From Pyrodictium sp. (lineage in GTDB: Archaea > Thermoproteota > Thermoprotei_A > Sulfolobales > Pyrodictiaceae), in contig JABXKE010000002.1 of NCBI GenBank assembly GCA_013540595.1, forward strand, positions 806,050 through 870,049: DNA of 64,000 nucleotides, in the 5' to 3' direction. The notes beneath the pieces are model-generated. The model worked only from the letters and a program-made list of their open reading frames with translations. It did not search any database and was not told where the DNA came from. The number at the start of each line of letters is the position of its first letter. Within the stretch, counting starts at the first letter, position 1. The position numbers and the translations under genes are program-made. This document shows, piece by piece, positions 42,003 to 51,366 of the stretch.

Positions 42003-44273
42003 ATGAGGAGTATATCAACAACAATTGCAGGGCTAATAATCATCACGTTTCTGCTAGTAGCTGTAATACCCCTTGTTATAAAGTTATTTATGCAAGGTAC
42101 AGAGGCCACGCTTAGAGTCTCTGAGCAAGCAGCACGCCGGATAGCTGAGTCTGTACCTGGCTTGTCAGTCTATGAAGAACCAAGCGAGAGTACCCTCAAA
42201 ACAAAAGTGTATTATGTCGTGAACGACTCACCTAATCCTGAGGAATTGTATATACTTGTCATATCTGGGACTAATGGTACATTTCTAGTAAAGGTCGTGG
42301 ATGCATTAAACACTTGGCTTACTGCTGGTAATACTCAAGTCATAGTTGTCCCGCTCGAGAAGACAGTTATGGCAGTAGAGACCTTGAAGATTAACCCGCT
42401 GGGAAGAGCCAAGATTGAGGTTGTAAACGGTAAACTCCTAGGAGTGATAACTGTCGACGGCTCTTACGTCAAGGCCTTCCATGCGAGTTCTATCACAGCT
42501 GAAGTCGCATTAACAGTTCAATCACAATACATAAACTTGACCGGCTTTACTTCCCTTGAAGACTTATTCAATAACAGTGACATAATAATTACAACAAACT
42601 TGAGTAGCACCACATCTGAACAATCTCTACTCTACAGTGGCTTCATAGAATCATACTGCTATAGCGGAAACAGCAATCCAACACGTGGAGGCTTCACTAT
42701 AGCGTATAAAAGCAATCTAAAGGTGTTATACATAAATAATCTTGGCCCCGATCCGGGAATGTTGATTGTTGGCGGACGCCAATCGGATTACGCGACAAAG
42801 AATGTTACAGTCAATATCTACATGCCAGCTTACACTTTAGCACCCGTGCAGGAAGGAGAGCCTGGTATACTGGTTGCCCGAACATCCGCTTGGGATGTCC
42901 TCTGCGTCAGTATACCCGCTACCACACGAGGGAGAGCTGACTTGTTCACTGTTTGCCATAGTTTTGGTGGAGACTCCTCAGTAGCCCAGTTCTTTGAGCA
43001 ACACATGCTACGCTTTAGTCTCTCAGAAAATACTGGTACACCACCCGACAGCATTACTATACAATTAGCGAATGGCATGTTCACGCTTGACTTAGGGTTA
43101 ATAGCTTATTCGAGTACAGACGTACTGTACTGTCCGCCTAGGCTTCTTAGTGGTATAAACTATGACCCGGTAAGCCATACTGAGAGTATGATCTTTAGTG
43201 AATGCATTCTATTCCAACTCAAAACAAGTGGCTCACCACAACTAGACAAATACACTCTCAGCAATGTTGCAATTACATTGCAGGGTGTACTAATAGATGT
43301 CGATACTGGCATTCATAACTTTAGCCTAGTCGAGGCAAGCGGCACTGTTGACTCATACACTTACTATGATAAGCCTGGTTCTCTGGTGTTCCCAGACTTC
43401 CCCATAGTGATAAAGGTAGAATCTACCATTGCTGCAATAAACACATTGAAAGTCTATGACTACACTAGAAACAGATACTACAATGAGACAAGAGCATTCG
43501 GCATATACTACTATAGTGGCTATAGTGAGGGGAGCATAGTATCACTATACTCGCTCAACATGTTTTCTAGAGGAGGCATAATTAGTGTATACGACTTCGT
43601 GCCGGGCATTACTAGTGGGTTAGCACCATTCTTCATAATAGCTGACACAGATGGAAACGGGCTAGCAGAACTAATATTTACTGACGAGTGGTTTAAGCCT
43701 GGCCCAAAGTACACTCCTTACGCATACCAGGAGATCTATGACCTAAGCGACGTCATCAGTGATACTTCTTATGGCACATTCTTCAACTCACTAGTTGGAG
43801 ACCTAGAGCTGAGCTGGTATGGCTGCATTGAGCAAACCCTTGAGAGACTATACTTGAAGTTTGGGCCACGCTACGCCGTCAATGGCTCAGAAATAGCTTC
43901 TGTCTCTATACAGATAAGGTACTCCTACCACGACTCAGTTGTCGCTGATATAGATGAGATAGATGACCCTAAGAATAGTATATGGGGCTTCTATATAGTT
44001 GACGAGAATGGCACTGTCGTCACTGACACAGAGTATATTTATCAGCAACTATCAGTCCTAGAAGACACGTGGCCACCCAACTCTAACTATGTAAGTGAGG
44101 CCGCCTTCCTACCTATACCTAATAGTCCAGAACTATACTATGTTGCTTGGGGTGTATCAGAGGACTACACTATGGACTATCTTAACGCGTGGCCATCGGC
44201 TGCAGGCTACATTAATGATCTTGAGCAGACCGTCATAGTTGAATGGATTGGTATGTGGTATCTGCGCAGGTGA
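42003..44273 (+). CDS. Large pilin-anchored surface protein
   Basis: 756 aa. The N-terminus MRSISTTIAGLIIITFLLVAV followed by a helix (EATLRVSEQAARRIAE) has the shape of an archaeal type IV pilin-like signal/anchor. The remainder is extracellular and beta-rich with many N-x-S/T sequons, five or so cysteines, and a calcium-loop-like DTDGNGLAE near residue 555. No family recognised. TATA-like GCTTATCC (41973-41980) lies about 25-30 bases before the ATG, so the mRNA may be leaderless. Its stop overlaps the GTG of the next gene as GTGA. Partner layout mirrors the pair at 2.6-5.8 kb, with the order reversed. Confidence 0.55.
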   Translation: MRSISTTIAGLIIITFLLVAVIPLVIKLFMQGTEATLRVSEQAARRIAESVPGLSVYEEPSESTLKTKVYYVVNDSPNPEELYILVISGTNGTFLVKVVDALNTWLTAGNTQVIVVPLEKTVMAVETLKINPLGRAKIEVVNGKLLGVITVDGSYVKAFHASSITAEVALTVQSQYINLTGFTSLEDLFNNSDIIITTNLSSTTSEQSLLYSGFIESYCYSGNSNPTRGGFTIAYKSNLKVLYINNLGPDPGMLIVGGRQSDYATKNVTVNIYMPAYTLAPVQEGEPGILVARTSAWDVLCVSIPATTRGRADLFTVCHSFGGDSSVAQFFEQHMLRFSLSENTGTPPDSITIQLANGMFTLDLGLIAYSSTDVLYCPPRLLSGINYDPVSHTESMIFSECILFQLKTSGSPQLDKYTLSNVAITLQGVLIDVDTGIHNFSLVEASGTVDSYTYYDKPGSLVFPDFPIVIKVESTIAAINTLKVYDYTRNRYYNETRAFGIYYYSGYSEGSIVSLYSLNMFSRGGIISVYDFVPGITSGLAPFFIIADTDGNGLAELIFTDEWFKPGPKYTPYAYQEIYDLSDVISDTSYGTFFNSLVGDLELSWYGCIEQTLERLYLKFGPRYAVNGSEIASVSIQIRYSYHDSVVADIDEIDDPKNSIWGFYIVDENGTVVTDTEYIYQQLSVLEDTWPPNSNYVSEAAFLPIPNSPELYYVAWGVSEDYTMDYLNAWPSAAGYINDLEQTVIVEWIGMWYLRR

Positions 44274-44938
44274 ACAATAAAGTGGCAAGAGGCCAAGCAG
44301 AACTTGTATCAACAGTAATAATGGTTGGGCTTGCCTTAGTCATAGCTTTAGGGATAGTGTACTACTTTACTCCTCTCATAACGAGAGTTAGTGTCTCTGG
44401 CCAGCTCAAAGCAACACTTGCGTCTGCAGGGGCTTCTATAGATTCTAGTGTTGTAGTGCTTGATTCTAGTAGCTTGGGCACTAAGACCGTAGTTATTGTC
44501 AGAAATGTTGGTGATACACGCTGGAGAGCGTGTCTTTCCGTTATAGCCTTTAACGAGGATGGCTTGCCGGTTGAAAGTGTTGACTCTGTCTACTACCTCT
44601 TTGAAGGGTCACCTGCATGGATAAATACTACTAGTGGGTGGGTGAGCTTAGCACAGCTAGCAAGCCAAGGCGGTGACTTCACTATATATAATGAGCCAAG
44701 TGAGTACGTCTACATGCTGTTTCCTAGTGAACACATAAGCTTGTCTAGCCTTAGCAGCTTTACGAGTAGCGTAGTTGAAATAGCTTGTCTTGATGTACTC
44801 GATCCCGGTAGTACGCGTATAGTAAGAGTGGACTTACCAGTCAACATTGCAGCTCAGGGAGGAAGAGTTTACTCTCTTGTTGTACTAGTAGTTATTGACA
44901 ACTTGTTCTACGAGGTTAAAAGGATCCCACTTGGTTAG
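44270..44938 (+). CDS. Small pilin-like surface protein
   Basis: About 222 aa. The N-terminus VNNKVARGQAELVS precedes a 20-residue hydrophobic helix (TVIMVGLALVIALGIVYYF), a class III signal/pilin pattern with the helix followed by a short coiled part. The C-terminal domain is beta-rich with two cysteines, comparable in size to the small partner at 2.6 kb. GTG 44270 overlaps the previous stop; GTG 44282 has AGGTGA 8 bases upstream and is an alternative. The last 4 bases overlap the convergent dcd gene. Confidence 0.55.
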   Translation: MNNKVARGQAELVSTVIMVGLALVIALGIVYYFTPLITRVSVSGQLKATLASAGASIDSSVVVLDSSSLGTKTVVIVRNVGDTRWRACLSVIAFNEDGLPVESVDSVYYLFEGSPAWINTTSGWVSLAQLASQGGDFTIYNEPSEYVYMLFPSEHISLSSLSSFTSSVVEIACLDVLDPGSTRIVRVDLPVNIAAQGGRVYSLVVLVVIDNLFYEVKRIPLG

Positions 44939-45465
44939 TCTGGTTTTGGTGGTGTAACCCCGGTCTGCCCTTGATACTTGCCCTGGTATGGTCTTGCTAC
45001 TGGGCTGGTAGTCTTTATGAATACTACGTGTAGAAACCTCTGCTTAGGGTAGAGCTTCACGGGGAAAGCCGACCCAATAATCTCTATTGTTACTTGCCCG
45101 CAGAACCCTGCATCTATAACTGTTGGCGGTATGTATATTCCATACCTAGCAAAAGTACTACGTACATTGACTAAGCCCACTAGGTCATCAGGCAGGCATA
45201 CCTTCTCAAGTGTTGTGCCCAGGACGTGCTCGAAGGGATTGACCACAAAGCCCTCATTACCTTTTACTTTCTCACACACATAGTAAGTGTCTTTGTCAAA
45301 TGCCTTGCCCGTGTCTAGTACTGGTGCATCCCGATTGAACCTGCAGAACTCGTCTCCGAGGCGTAGGTCTACACCATTTTCTCTTATAGTCTCAGCGGCT
45401 AGAGGCTCTATCCGGAGCAAACCCTTCTCTATGTACCACGCTATATCCCTATCTGAGAGAATCAA
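44935..45465 (-). CDS. dcd: dCTP deaminase
   Basis: 176 aa trimeric enzyme of the dUTPase fold that converts dCTP to dUTP. Seen: MILSDRDIAWYIEKGLL (typical N-terminus), ENGVDLRLGDEF, and the active-site block RSTFARYGIYIPPTVIDAGFCGQVTIE; the C-terminal closing motif is YQGKYQGQTGV. It differs from simple dUTPases by its N-terminal extension and the RSTFAR motif, so dCTP deaminase is favoured; bifunctional members exist in archaea. Confidence 0.9.
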   Translation of the reverse strand: MILSDRDIAWYIEKGLLRIEPLAAETIRENGVDLRLGDEFCRFNRDAPVLDTGKAFDKDTYYVCEKVKGNEGFVVNPFEHVLGTTLEKVCLPDDLVGLVNVRSTFARYGIYIPPTVIDAGFCGQVTIEIIGSAFPVKLYPKQRFLHVVFIKTTSPVARPYQGKYQGQTGVTPPKPD

Positions 45466-45534
45466 CTCTACCCCCTACATTAGGAGTACTTATTGGCTAG
45501 CCATTCATCCTATAGGGTCTAGTATTACCTGGTC

Positions 45535-46254
45535 TTACTCTACTGAAACAATATCAGCTATGTGGCAGCAATACAGCTCTATTGATTTGTTATCTGTGAC
45601 AATAACTAGTGCACCATCATCAGAGTAGTCTACTACTCTACCAGACACAGTACTACCATCCTCTCTGACTACACTCACTATTCTACCTTTTAGCATGTTC
45701 CTCTGCTTGGCCTCAAAGATGCAGTAATAGGGGCTATTTAGTGCATTGTAAAGAGCTACTACTATGGCTAGATATACTCTGCCTAGAGGCCCTCTATACC
45801 CAATATTGTAAAGACTGTCTCCTCCTCTTGGCGGTTTGTTGAAGACATTAACACCAACACCTATCCTTAGTAGGCCCTCCCTGTACTCTATTAGTATGCC
45901 TACGAGCTTACCTTTGCTCGTATATACGTCATTTGGCCATTTAACCATAAGCTTCGCTTGAGGAACAAGCCTCTCAAGCTGCTGGGCAAGGCACCCTCCT
46001 ATGGCGAGGGCAAGCCCTTTAGATGGGTGCCCCTCTAAGAACAGTGTTAGCCAAGCACCACCACGCGTACTTATCCATGGCCCAGTTCTGCCTCTTCCCT
46101 TGGTCTGTTCAAGCGCAATGACTAAGCCTGGCGTCTCTGGTGGCGGATGATCCATTGTTGTATCTATTATGTCGTAAACCTCTATAACCTTGAGCCACTG
46201 ATATAATAGCGAAGGTGGAGGATTCGACAGTTGTCTAACGGGGCTTTCGCCCAA
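45535..46254 (-). CDS. birA: Biotin-protein ligase
   Basis: 239 aa, attaches biotin to the carboxylase carrier protein. Seen: ALEQTKGRGRTGPWISTRGGAW (biotinyl-AMP loop), MVKWPNDVYTSKGKLVGILIE (biotin-binding lysine region), GVGVNVFNKPP, and a C-terminal small beta domain. No DNA-binding domain, so it is a monofunctional ligase. TTG 46254 is the first start; the first 20 residues are poorly conserved. It is divergent from accC, placing ligase and target genes together. Confidence 0.92.
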   Translation of the reverse strand: MGESPVRQLSNPPPSLLYQWLKVIEVYDIIDTTMDHPPPETPGLVIALEQTKGRGRTGPWISTRGGAWLTLFLEGHPSKGLALAIGGCLAQQLERLVPQAKLMVKWPNDVYTSKGKLVGILIEYREGLLRIGVGVNVFNKPPRGGDSLYNIGYRGPLGRVYLAIVVALYNALNSPYYCIFEAKQRNMLKGRIVSVVREDGSTVSGRVVDYSDDGALVIVTDNKSIELYCCHIADIVSVE

Positions 46255-46388
46255 TGTCTAAGTCCCTAATCTTTTAAGCTTTGGGGGTCATACTCTAAAC
46301 TTGCGAGATGCATTTTCAAGCAGAGCTAGCTGGGGGCTTACACGTATAATAATGTTGTGCTCATCGTGTTGGAGGTGTATGGTATTCC

Positions 46389-47903
46389 TTGAAGCGCGTA
46401 CTAATAGCGGCACGCGGCGAAATAGCTGCTCGTGTCGCGCGTGCTGCACGTGAGTTAGGCTGGATACCTATAACAATATACACTGATGACGACCGGTTTA
46501 GCCCACACGTTAAGGCCGGCCTTGTGAGTGTACGAGTTTCCTCTTATACTGACATAGATTCTATTATTGATGCAGCCCTTAGGACTGATGCTGACATAGT
46601 GCACCCAGGTTATGGGTTCTTATCTGAAAATCCTGACTTCGCTACTAAGGTCCTAGAGAGCGGTATGGGGTGGGCAGGCCCGAGCCCTAAAGCGATGAAG
46701 CTGTTGGGTGATAAGTGGTCAGCAAAGCATCTCGCTGTTAAGGCGGGTGTACGCACTCTCCCATGGTGTGAGGTTAAGAGTAGCGAGGAAGCCCTAAGGT
46801 GTGCAGAGAAACTTGGAGGACGCGTGATAATAAAGGCTTCAAATGCTGGCGGTGGTCGTGGACTACGTGTAGCTGAGTCACCTGAAGAAGCAGCTAGACT
46901 CTACAGTATTGTCGCTAGGGAGGCTTCCGTGGGGTTTGGTGGTAAGGCTATCGTGTACCTGGAAAAACTCATTGATCATCCTAGGCATATTGAGGTGCAA
47001 ATCCTAGGCGATAATTACGGCCATATAGTACACTTGTTTGAGCGAGAGTGCAGCGTTCAGCGTAGGAAGCAGAAGATAATAGAAGAAGCACCAAGCCCAT
47101 ATGCTGAGAAGCATAAGGATGTTAGGCAAGTAGTTCTTGAGAGTGCTCTACGGCTAGCCGAGGAAGCGGAGTACTCTAATGCTGGTACCATAGAGTTCAT
47201 AGTTAATCCCAGGACTGGAGAGGCCTTCTTTATAGAGGCTAATACTAGACTCCAGGTAGAGCATGGTGTTACTGAGCTAGTAACTGGTATCGATATAGTA
47301 AAGAGGCAGCTCCTCATAGCAGACGATAAGCGCCTAGATATTAACCAAGAGGATGTACGCCTACATGGATGGGCCATAGAGGCTCGAGTATACGCTGAAG
47401 ATCCCTGGAACAACTTTATTGCAAGTACTGGTGTACTGAAAAGAGTGCGCCTCCCCGAGTCTCTCTGGGTACGCGTAGACCATGCTGTAGAGGAAGGCAT
47501 GAGGATAAACGAGCGTTATGACACTATGATAGCTAAGATAATAGCTTATGGCTGGACTAGGAGTGAGGCTCTAGAAAGACTACACAAGGCACTTACTGAG
47601 ACAGTGTTATCGGGTGTTGAGACGAATCTTGACCTCTTACGTGTTATAGTTGAAGAGGAGTGGTTCCAGAGAGGCGAATACAACACTTTGACTCTCGAGG
47701 AGAACCTTGAGAGGCTGCTTGAGAAGGTGGATGAGAGAAGACGTATGGCTAGTCTTATGGCACAAAAACTCTATAGTAATGGGGCTAGACGCTTTATGGT
47801 AAAAACAGTAGGTAATGGTGCTGGTCTACTTGGGCGTGTAGCGGTGAACAGCCATGGATGGCCGTGGCCGCCAACAACGTGGAGAGGACAACAGCTCGCA
47901 TAA
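46389..47903 (+). CDS. accC: Biotin carboxylase subunit of acetyl-/propionyl-CoA carboxylase
   Basis: 504 aa ATP-grasp enzyme that carboxylates biotin. Seen: RVLIAARGEIAARVARAARELG, HPGYGFLSENPDFA, IIKASNAGGGRGLRV (ATP loop), HPRHIEVQILGD, ERECSVQRRKQKIIEEAPS and FIEANTRLQVEHGVTE. TTG 46389 has GGAGGTG about 11 bases upstream. Overlaps the carrier gene by 50 bases. In crenarchaea this enzyme carboxylates acetyl-CoA and propionyl-CoA; in Desulfurococcales its use may be anabolic rather than in a full 3-hydroxypropionate route. Confidence 0.94.
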   Translation: MKRVLIAARGEIAARVARAARELGWIPITIYTDDDRFSPHVKAGLVSVRVSSYTDIDSIIDAALRTDADIVHPGYGFLSENPDFATKVLESGMGWAGPSPKAMKLLGDKWSAKHLAVKAGVRTLPWCEVKSSEEALRCAEKLGGRVIIKASNAGGGRGLRVAESPEEAARLYSIVAREASVGFGGKAIVYLEKLIDHPRHIEVQILGDNYGHIVHLFERECSVQRRKQKIIEEAPSPYAEKHKDVRQVVLESALRLAEEAEYSNAGTIEFIVNPRTGEAFFIEANTRLQVEHGVTELVTGIDIVKRQLLIADDKRLDINQEDVRLHGWAIEARVYAEDPWNNFIASTGVLKRVRLPESLWVRVDHAVEEGMRINERYDTMIAKIIAYGWTRSEALERLHKALTETVLSGVETNLDLLRVIVEEEWFQRGEYNTLTLEENLERLLEKVDERRRMASLMAQKLYSNGARRFMVKTVGNGAGLLGRVAVNSHGWPWPPTTWRGQQLA

Positions 47904-48342
47904 CGTGAGGATAGTTGAAGTCCAGCATGAGGATGCTGGTGTCTACACTGTAGTATTCGAAGCTGAGGATGGGTCTAGGAGTAGTGTCAGGGTAAGAGTT
48001 GAAGGCGACATCATATCTACTCCTTTTGGTAGCTACCATGTATCTGAGCTTCTCAGCGCTAGCAAGTCGGCCAAGAGGAGGCGGGAGCGTAGAAAGGGTT
48101 CTTCCATTAGCTGGCTAGTAGACTTCGAGAGTGGAGTAGCTAAGACAAAACTATCAGTAAAAGTTGTTGAAGTCTACAAAAAGCCTGGCGAGAGAGTTGA
48201 GGAAGGAGATACCGTGCTTGTTGTTGAGACTATGAAGATGCTTAACGAGGTCCCTTCACCCTGTAGTGGTGTCCTTGTAGAGGTAGCAAAGAGCGGAGCA
48301 GGCGTTCCACAGGGTGGTATTCTTTTCCGCGTAGAATGCTAG
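47854..48342 (+). CDS. accB: Biotin carboxyl carrier protein
   Basis: 162 aa. The C-terminal biotinyl domain carries ETMKM with the target Lys128 (relatives usually read EAMKM), flanked by VEEGDTVLVV and VPSPCSGVLVEV. The N-terminal ~65 residues form the small domain found in archaeal and propionyl-CoA-type carriers, linked by a basic stretch (SAKRRRERRKG). ATG 47854 has GGTGA 6 bases upstream and lies inside accC; GTG 47905 right after the accC stop is an alternative. Cotranslated with accC. Confidence 0.92.
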   Translation: MDGRGRQQRGEDNSSHNVRIVEVQHEDAGVYTVVFEAEDGSRSSVRVRVEGDIISTPFGSYHVSELLSASKSAKRRRERRKGSSISWLVDFESGVAKTKLSVKVVEVYKKPGERVEEGDTVLVVETMKMLNEVPSPCSGVLVEVAKSGAGVPQGGILFRVEC

Positions 48343-48406
48343 TAGTCCCACCTTAGGAGGTTACGATGTAATAGTAGTGTCATTTCTTATGGGGGGCTGA
48401 TCCTCT

Positions 48407-49954
48407 ATGCCTGTACGTAGTGTAAAAGAGCGCATTAAGGAGCTAGAAGAACTCCGTGAACAATTACGTGTACTTGACCCAGAGAAGGCTAAGGCTCAAC
48501 ATGCCAAGGGTAAACTGCTAGCACGCGAAAGACTTGAGAGACTACTCGACCCAGGTAGTTTTCAGGAGATAGCCTCTCTTGCTAAGAGCAGGCTCTTCCA
48601 GGGTAGAGCCCCTCCAGGCGACGGTGTTATAGCCGGTTTCGGTAAGATAAATGGGCGTCCAGTATACGTCTTTGCACAAGACTTCACTGTGATGGGTGGA
48701 AGTATAGGTGAGGCCCACGGAGAGAAGATAGCTAGGACTATAGAGCTTGCAATGAAGAGTGGTGTACCAGTAATAGGGCTCTGGGATTCTGGTGGAGCAC
48801 GCATACAGGAAGGCGTGGGAGCCCTACATGCTGTTGGCAGGATCCTCTCAACAGTGGTCCACGCGAGTGGCGTCATACCACAGATAGCAGTAATGCTCGG
48901 GCCGAGTGCTGGAGGTTCAGCTTATGCACCTGCATTAATGGACTTCACTATTATGGTTGAGAAGATCTCATACATGTTCATAACAGGGCCTAATGTTGTA
49001 AAAGAGGTAACAGGCGAAGAGGCAACCTTTGAGGATCTTGGAGGAGCCAGGGTGCACGCCTCTATTAGTGGTGTGGCCCACTTCCGTACTGAGACTGAGG
49101 ATGAGGCTTTCGATCTTGTACGAAGGCTTCTAAGTTACTTACCAGACAACTTTGAAGCACCATTGCCCGTAGAGGATACCGGGGATCCTCCAGAGAGAGT
49201 TGAGCCGGCGTTGGACGCTATTATACCTGATGACCCTACGAAGCCTTATGATATGCGTGAGATCCTAGGCCTTGTATTTGACGGTGATACCTTCCTTGAA
49301 GTGCAGCCAGAATGGGGTCAAAGTATTATAACAGGGTTTGCGCGGCTAGCGGGTATACCTGTCTGTGTTGTTGCTAGTCAGCCCTTGGTGGCTAGTGGAG
49401 CTATAGACATTAATGCGTCTATTAAGGCTGCAAGATTTGTGAGGTTCTGTGACTCGTTCAACTTGCCGATAATAACGTTTGTTGATGTACCAGGCTACAT
49501 GCCTGGCCTCGACCAGGAGCAGGGCGGGATTATTAGGCATGGGGCAAAGATGATATACGCGTACACTGAGGCGTCTGTGCCTAAGATCACGGTTATAGTT
49601 AGGAAGGCTTATGGTGGCGCGTACATATCGATGGGTAGTCGCAGTATGGGAGCAGATGTAGTGTTTGCTTGGCCTACAGCAGAGATAGCTGTAATGGGTG
49701 CTAAGGCAGCCATACAGATTATTTATAGGAGACAACTTGCAAAGGCCGAGAATAGGGAAGAGCTTGAGAAGAAGCTCATAGAGGAGTATGAGAAAGAGAT
49801 GTTGAACCCTTACAGGGCAGCAGAGCTTGGCCTTGTTGACGAGGTTATTAAGCCTAGTGAGACTAGAGCAAAACTGTACAATGCATTGACAGTATTGTTG
49901 TCAAAAAGAGATTATTGTAGGCCAAGGAAGAAACACGGTAATATACCACTCTAG
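48407..49954 (+). CDS. pccB: Carboxyltransferase subunit of acetyl-/propionyl-CoA carboxylase
   Basis: 515 aa crotonase-fold subunit that moves CO2 from biotin to the acyl-CoA. Seen: KLLARERLERLLDPGSF, LWDSGGARIQEGVGAL and LGPSAGGSAYAPAL (acyl-CoA oxyanion site), FITGPNVVKEVTGE, FVDVPGYMPGLDQEQGGIIRHGAK, and VRKAYGGAYISMGSRSMGAD. Third gene of the carboxylase operon, 64 bases after accB. ATG 48407 has GGGGGG about 10 bases upstream. Confidence 0.94.
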   Translation: MPVRSVKERIKELEELREQLRVLDPEKAKAQHAKGKLLARERLERLLDPGSFQEIASLAKSRLFQGRAPPGDGVIAGFGKINGRPVYVFAQDFTVMGGSIGEAHGEKIARTIELAMKSGVPVIGLWDSGGARIQEGVGALHAVGRILSTVVHASGVIPQIAVMLGPSAGGSAYAPALMDFTIMVEKISYMFITGPNVVKEVTGEEATFEDLGGARVHASISGVAHFRTETEDEAFDLVRRLLSYLPDNFEAPLPVEDTGDPPERVEPALDAIIPDDPTKPYDMREILGLVFDGDTFLEVQPEWGQSIITGFARLAGIPVCVVASQPLVASGAIDINASIKAARFVRFCDSFNLPIITFVDVPGYMPGLDQEQGGIIRHGAKMIYAYTEASVPKITVIVRKAYGGAYISMGSRSMGADVVFAWPTAEIAVMGAKAAIQIIYRRQLAKAENREELEKKLIEEYEKEMLNPYRAAELGLVDEVIKPSETRAKLYNALTVLLSKRDYCRPRKKHGNIPL

Positions 49955-49966
49955 CCTCCCAAGAAT

Positions 49967-51079
49967 TTACTTTATCTTCTTCTCTTCAAGGTTTTCCAAG
50001 TACCACTTCTTGGTCAGCTTTCTGCTTGCAGCTACTAGGAGCTTTGCGGCATTGAGAGCGTCTCTAAGGTCTAGAGTCTCTATAGGACTGTGTATGTATC
50101 GCGTTGGTACGGCTATTACAGCCGCTGGTACACCCTTGCCTGTTAGGGCTATTGCTGTGGCATCAGTGGTTCCACCGGGCAATATTGATAATTGGTATGG
50201 TATACCCTCTTCTTCAGCTGTCCTCTTAAGGAATTCTAGTAGCTTGGGGTTAGCTATTAGTCCGGAGGCTGAACGTCCATCTGCTACTTTTAGAACTGGC
50301 CCCTTGCCTAGCTCAGCAACCCAGTCCTGTTTGGATGTATCCGGCAAGTCGTTAGCCGTGGTGACATCGAGTGCAAAAGCTGCATCAGGATGGATGTGTT
50401 GCGCCGCCACGCGTGCCCCCTTAAGTCCTACCTCCTCCTGAGAGGCTATTACTACGTATATGTCTGCTTCCTGTCCTTCTATCTCCTTAAACGCGTGGAG
50501 GAGCACTGCCACGCCAACTCTGTCATCAAAAGATTTGCCTGTGACACGGTGACCTAGTAGTTCTATAGTGTCACGGTCAAGGTCTACTGGGCAGCCTACT
50601 GTGACGCCAGCTTTTTCAGCCTCCTCTCTACTTGAAGCACCTATGTCAACATAGAGCTTATCTAGCGGTATCACCTTATCCCTCTCTTCGGGTTTTAAGA
50701 GGTGTGGAGGCTTTACGCCTATGACTCCTCGCACTATACGTCCATCACGTGTCAGTATTCTGACCCGCTGACCTGGTAACACGCGTTCACTCCATCCGCC
50801 CACCGGCGACAAGTATATGAAGCCTCGGTCATCGATGTGTCTAACAAAGAAGCCTATCTCATCCATATGAGCGTCCCAGAGTAGCTTTATGCCATCACCA
50901 CTGCCCTTCTTTAAGGCTATAATGTTCCCATACCTGTCAATCTTGACCTCGTCAGCATAATCTTTTAGCTCATCAACGACGATGCCACGTATCTCGTCCT
51001 CATAGCCTGACACACCAAAGCTCTCTGACAGTCTTTTGAGTAAGTTGAAGAACTCTTTGTAAACACCCTCTAGACCCAT
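49967..51079 (-). CDS. M42 family aminopeptidase (TET-like)
   Basis: About 370 aa dinuclear-metal peptidase that forms large tetrahedral shells in archaea. Metal and catalytic residues: DAHMDEIGFFV, GKSFDDRVGVAVLL (bridging Asp), ASQEEVGLKGAR (catalytic and metal Glu), FALDVTTAND and the last His in RYIHSPIE. ATG 51079 is preferred to GTG 51091 because GGTGGG lies 4 bases upstream. Lies convergent with pccB, with 12 bases between stops. Confidence 0.92.
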   Translation of the reverse strand: MGLEGVYKEFFNLLKRLSESFGVSGYEDEIRGIVVDELKDYADEVKIDRYGNIIALKKGSGDGIKLLWDAHMDEIGFFVRHIDDRGFIYLSPVGGWSERVLPGQRVRILTRDGRIVRGVIGVKPPHLLKPEERDKVIPLDKLYVDIGASSREEAEKAGVTVGCPVDLDRDTIELLGHRVTGKSFDDRVGVAVLLHAFKEIEGQEADIYVVIASQEEVGLKGARVAAQHIHPDAAFALDVTTANDLPDTSKQDWVAELGKGPVLKVADGRSASGLIANPKLLEFLKRTAEEEGIPYQLSILPGGTTDATAIALTGKGVPAAVIAVPTRYIHSPIETLDLRDALNAAKLLVAASRKLTKKWYLENLEEKKIK

Positions 51080-51366
51080 AGGGCCCACCACGCCAGGAAT
51101 ATTATTTCTTAGCTAGAGGTATTAGGTGTAGCTGCTCAATTCAAATCAAGTTTGTTATGAATCGGCAAGTCGCCAAGAAGACTGAGACAACATAAGAAAG
51201 GGAAAAGATGGTAAAATACCATTACCACCACGTACAAGAATGCCGAAACTGCATATGTACTTTAGAGAAACCTCTAGTTGTAGCAGCTTTCTTAGAATTA
51301 CATGCAAGGATAATGATGAAAAAAGGGAGGTTGAAAGAAGTTAAAAATAGGGGAGGGGTGCTCCTC

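Noticed and set aside
51150-51185. GTTATGA...CTGA resembling part of a C/D sRNA
   Set aside because: Guide distance is too long and there is no C'/D' pair.
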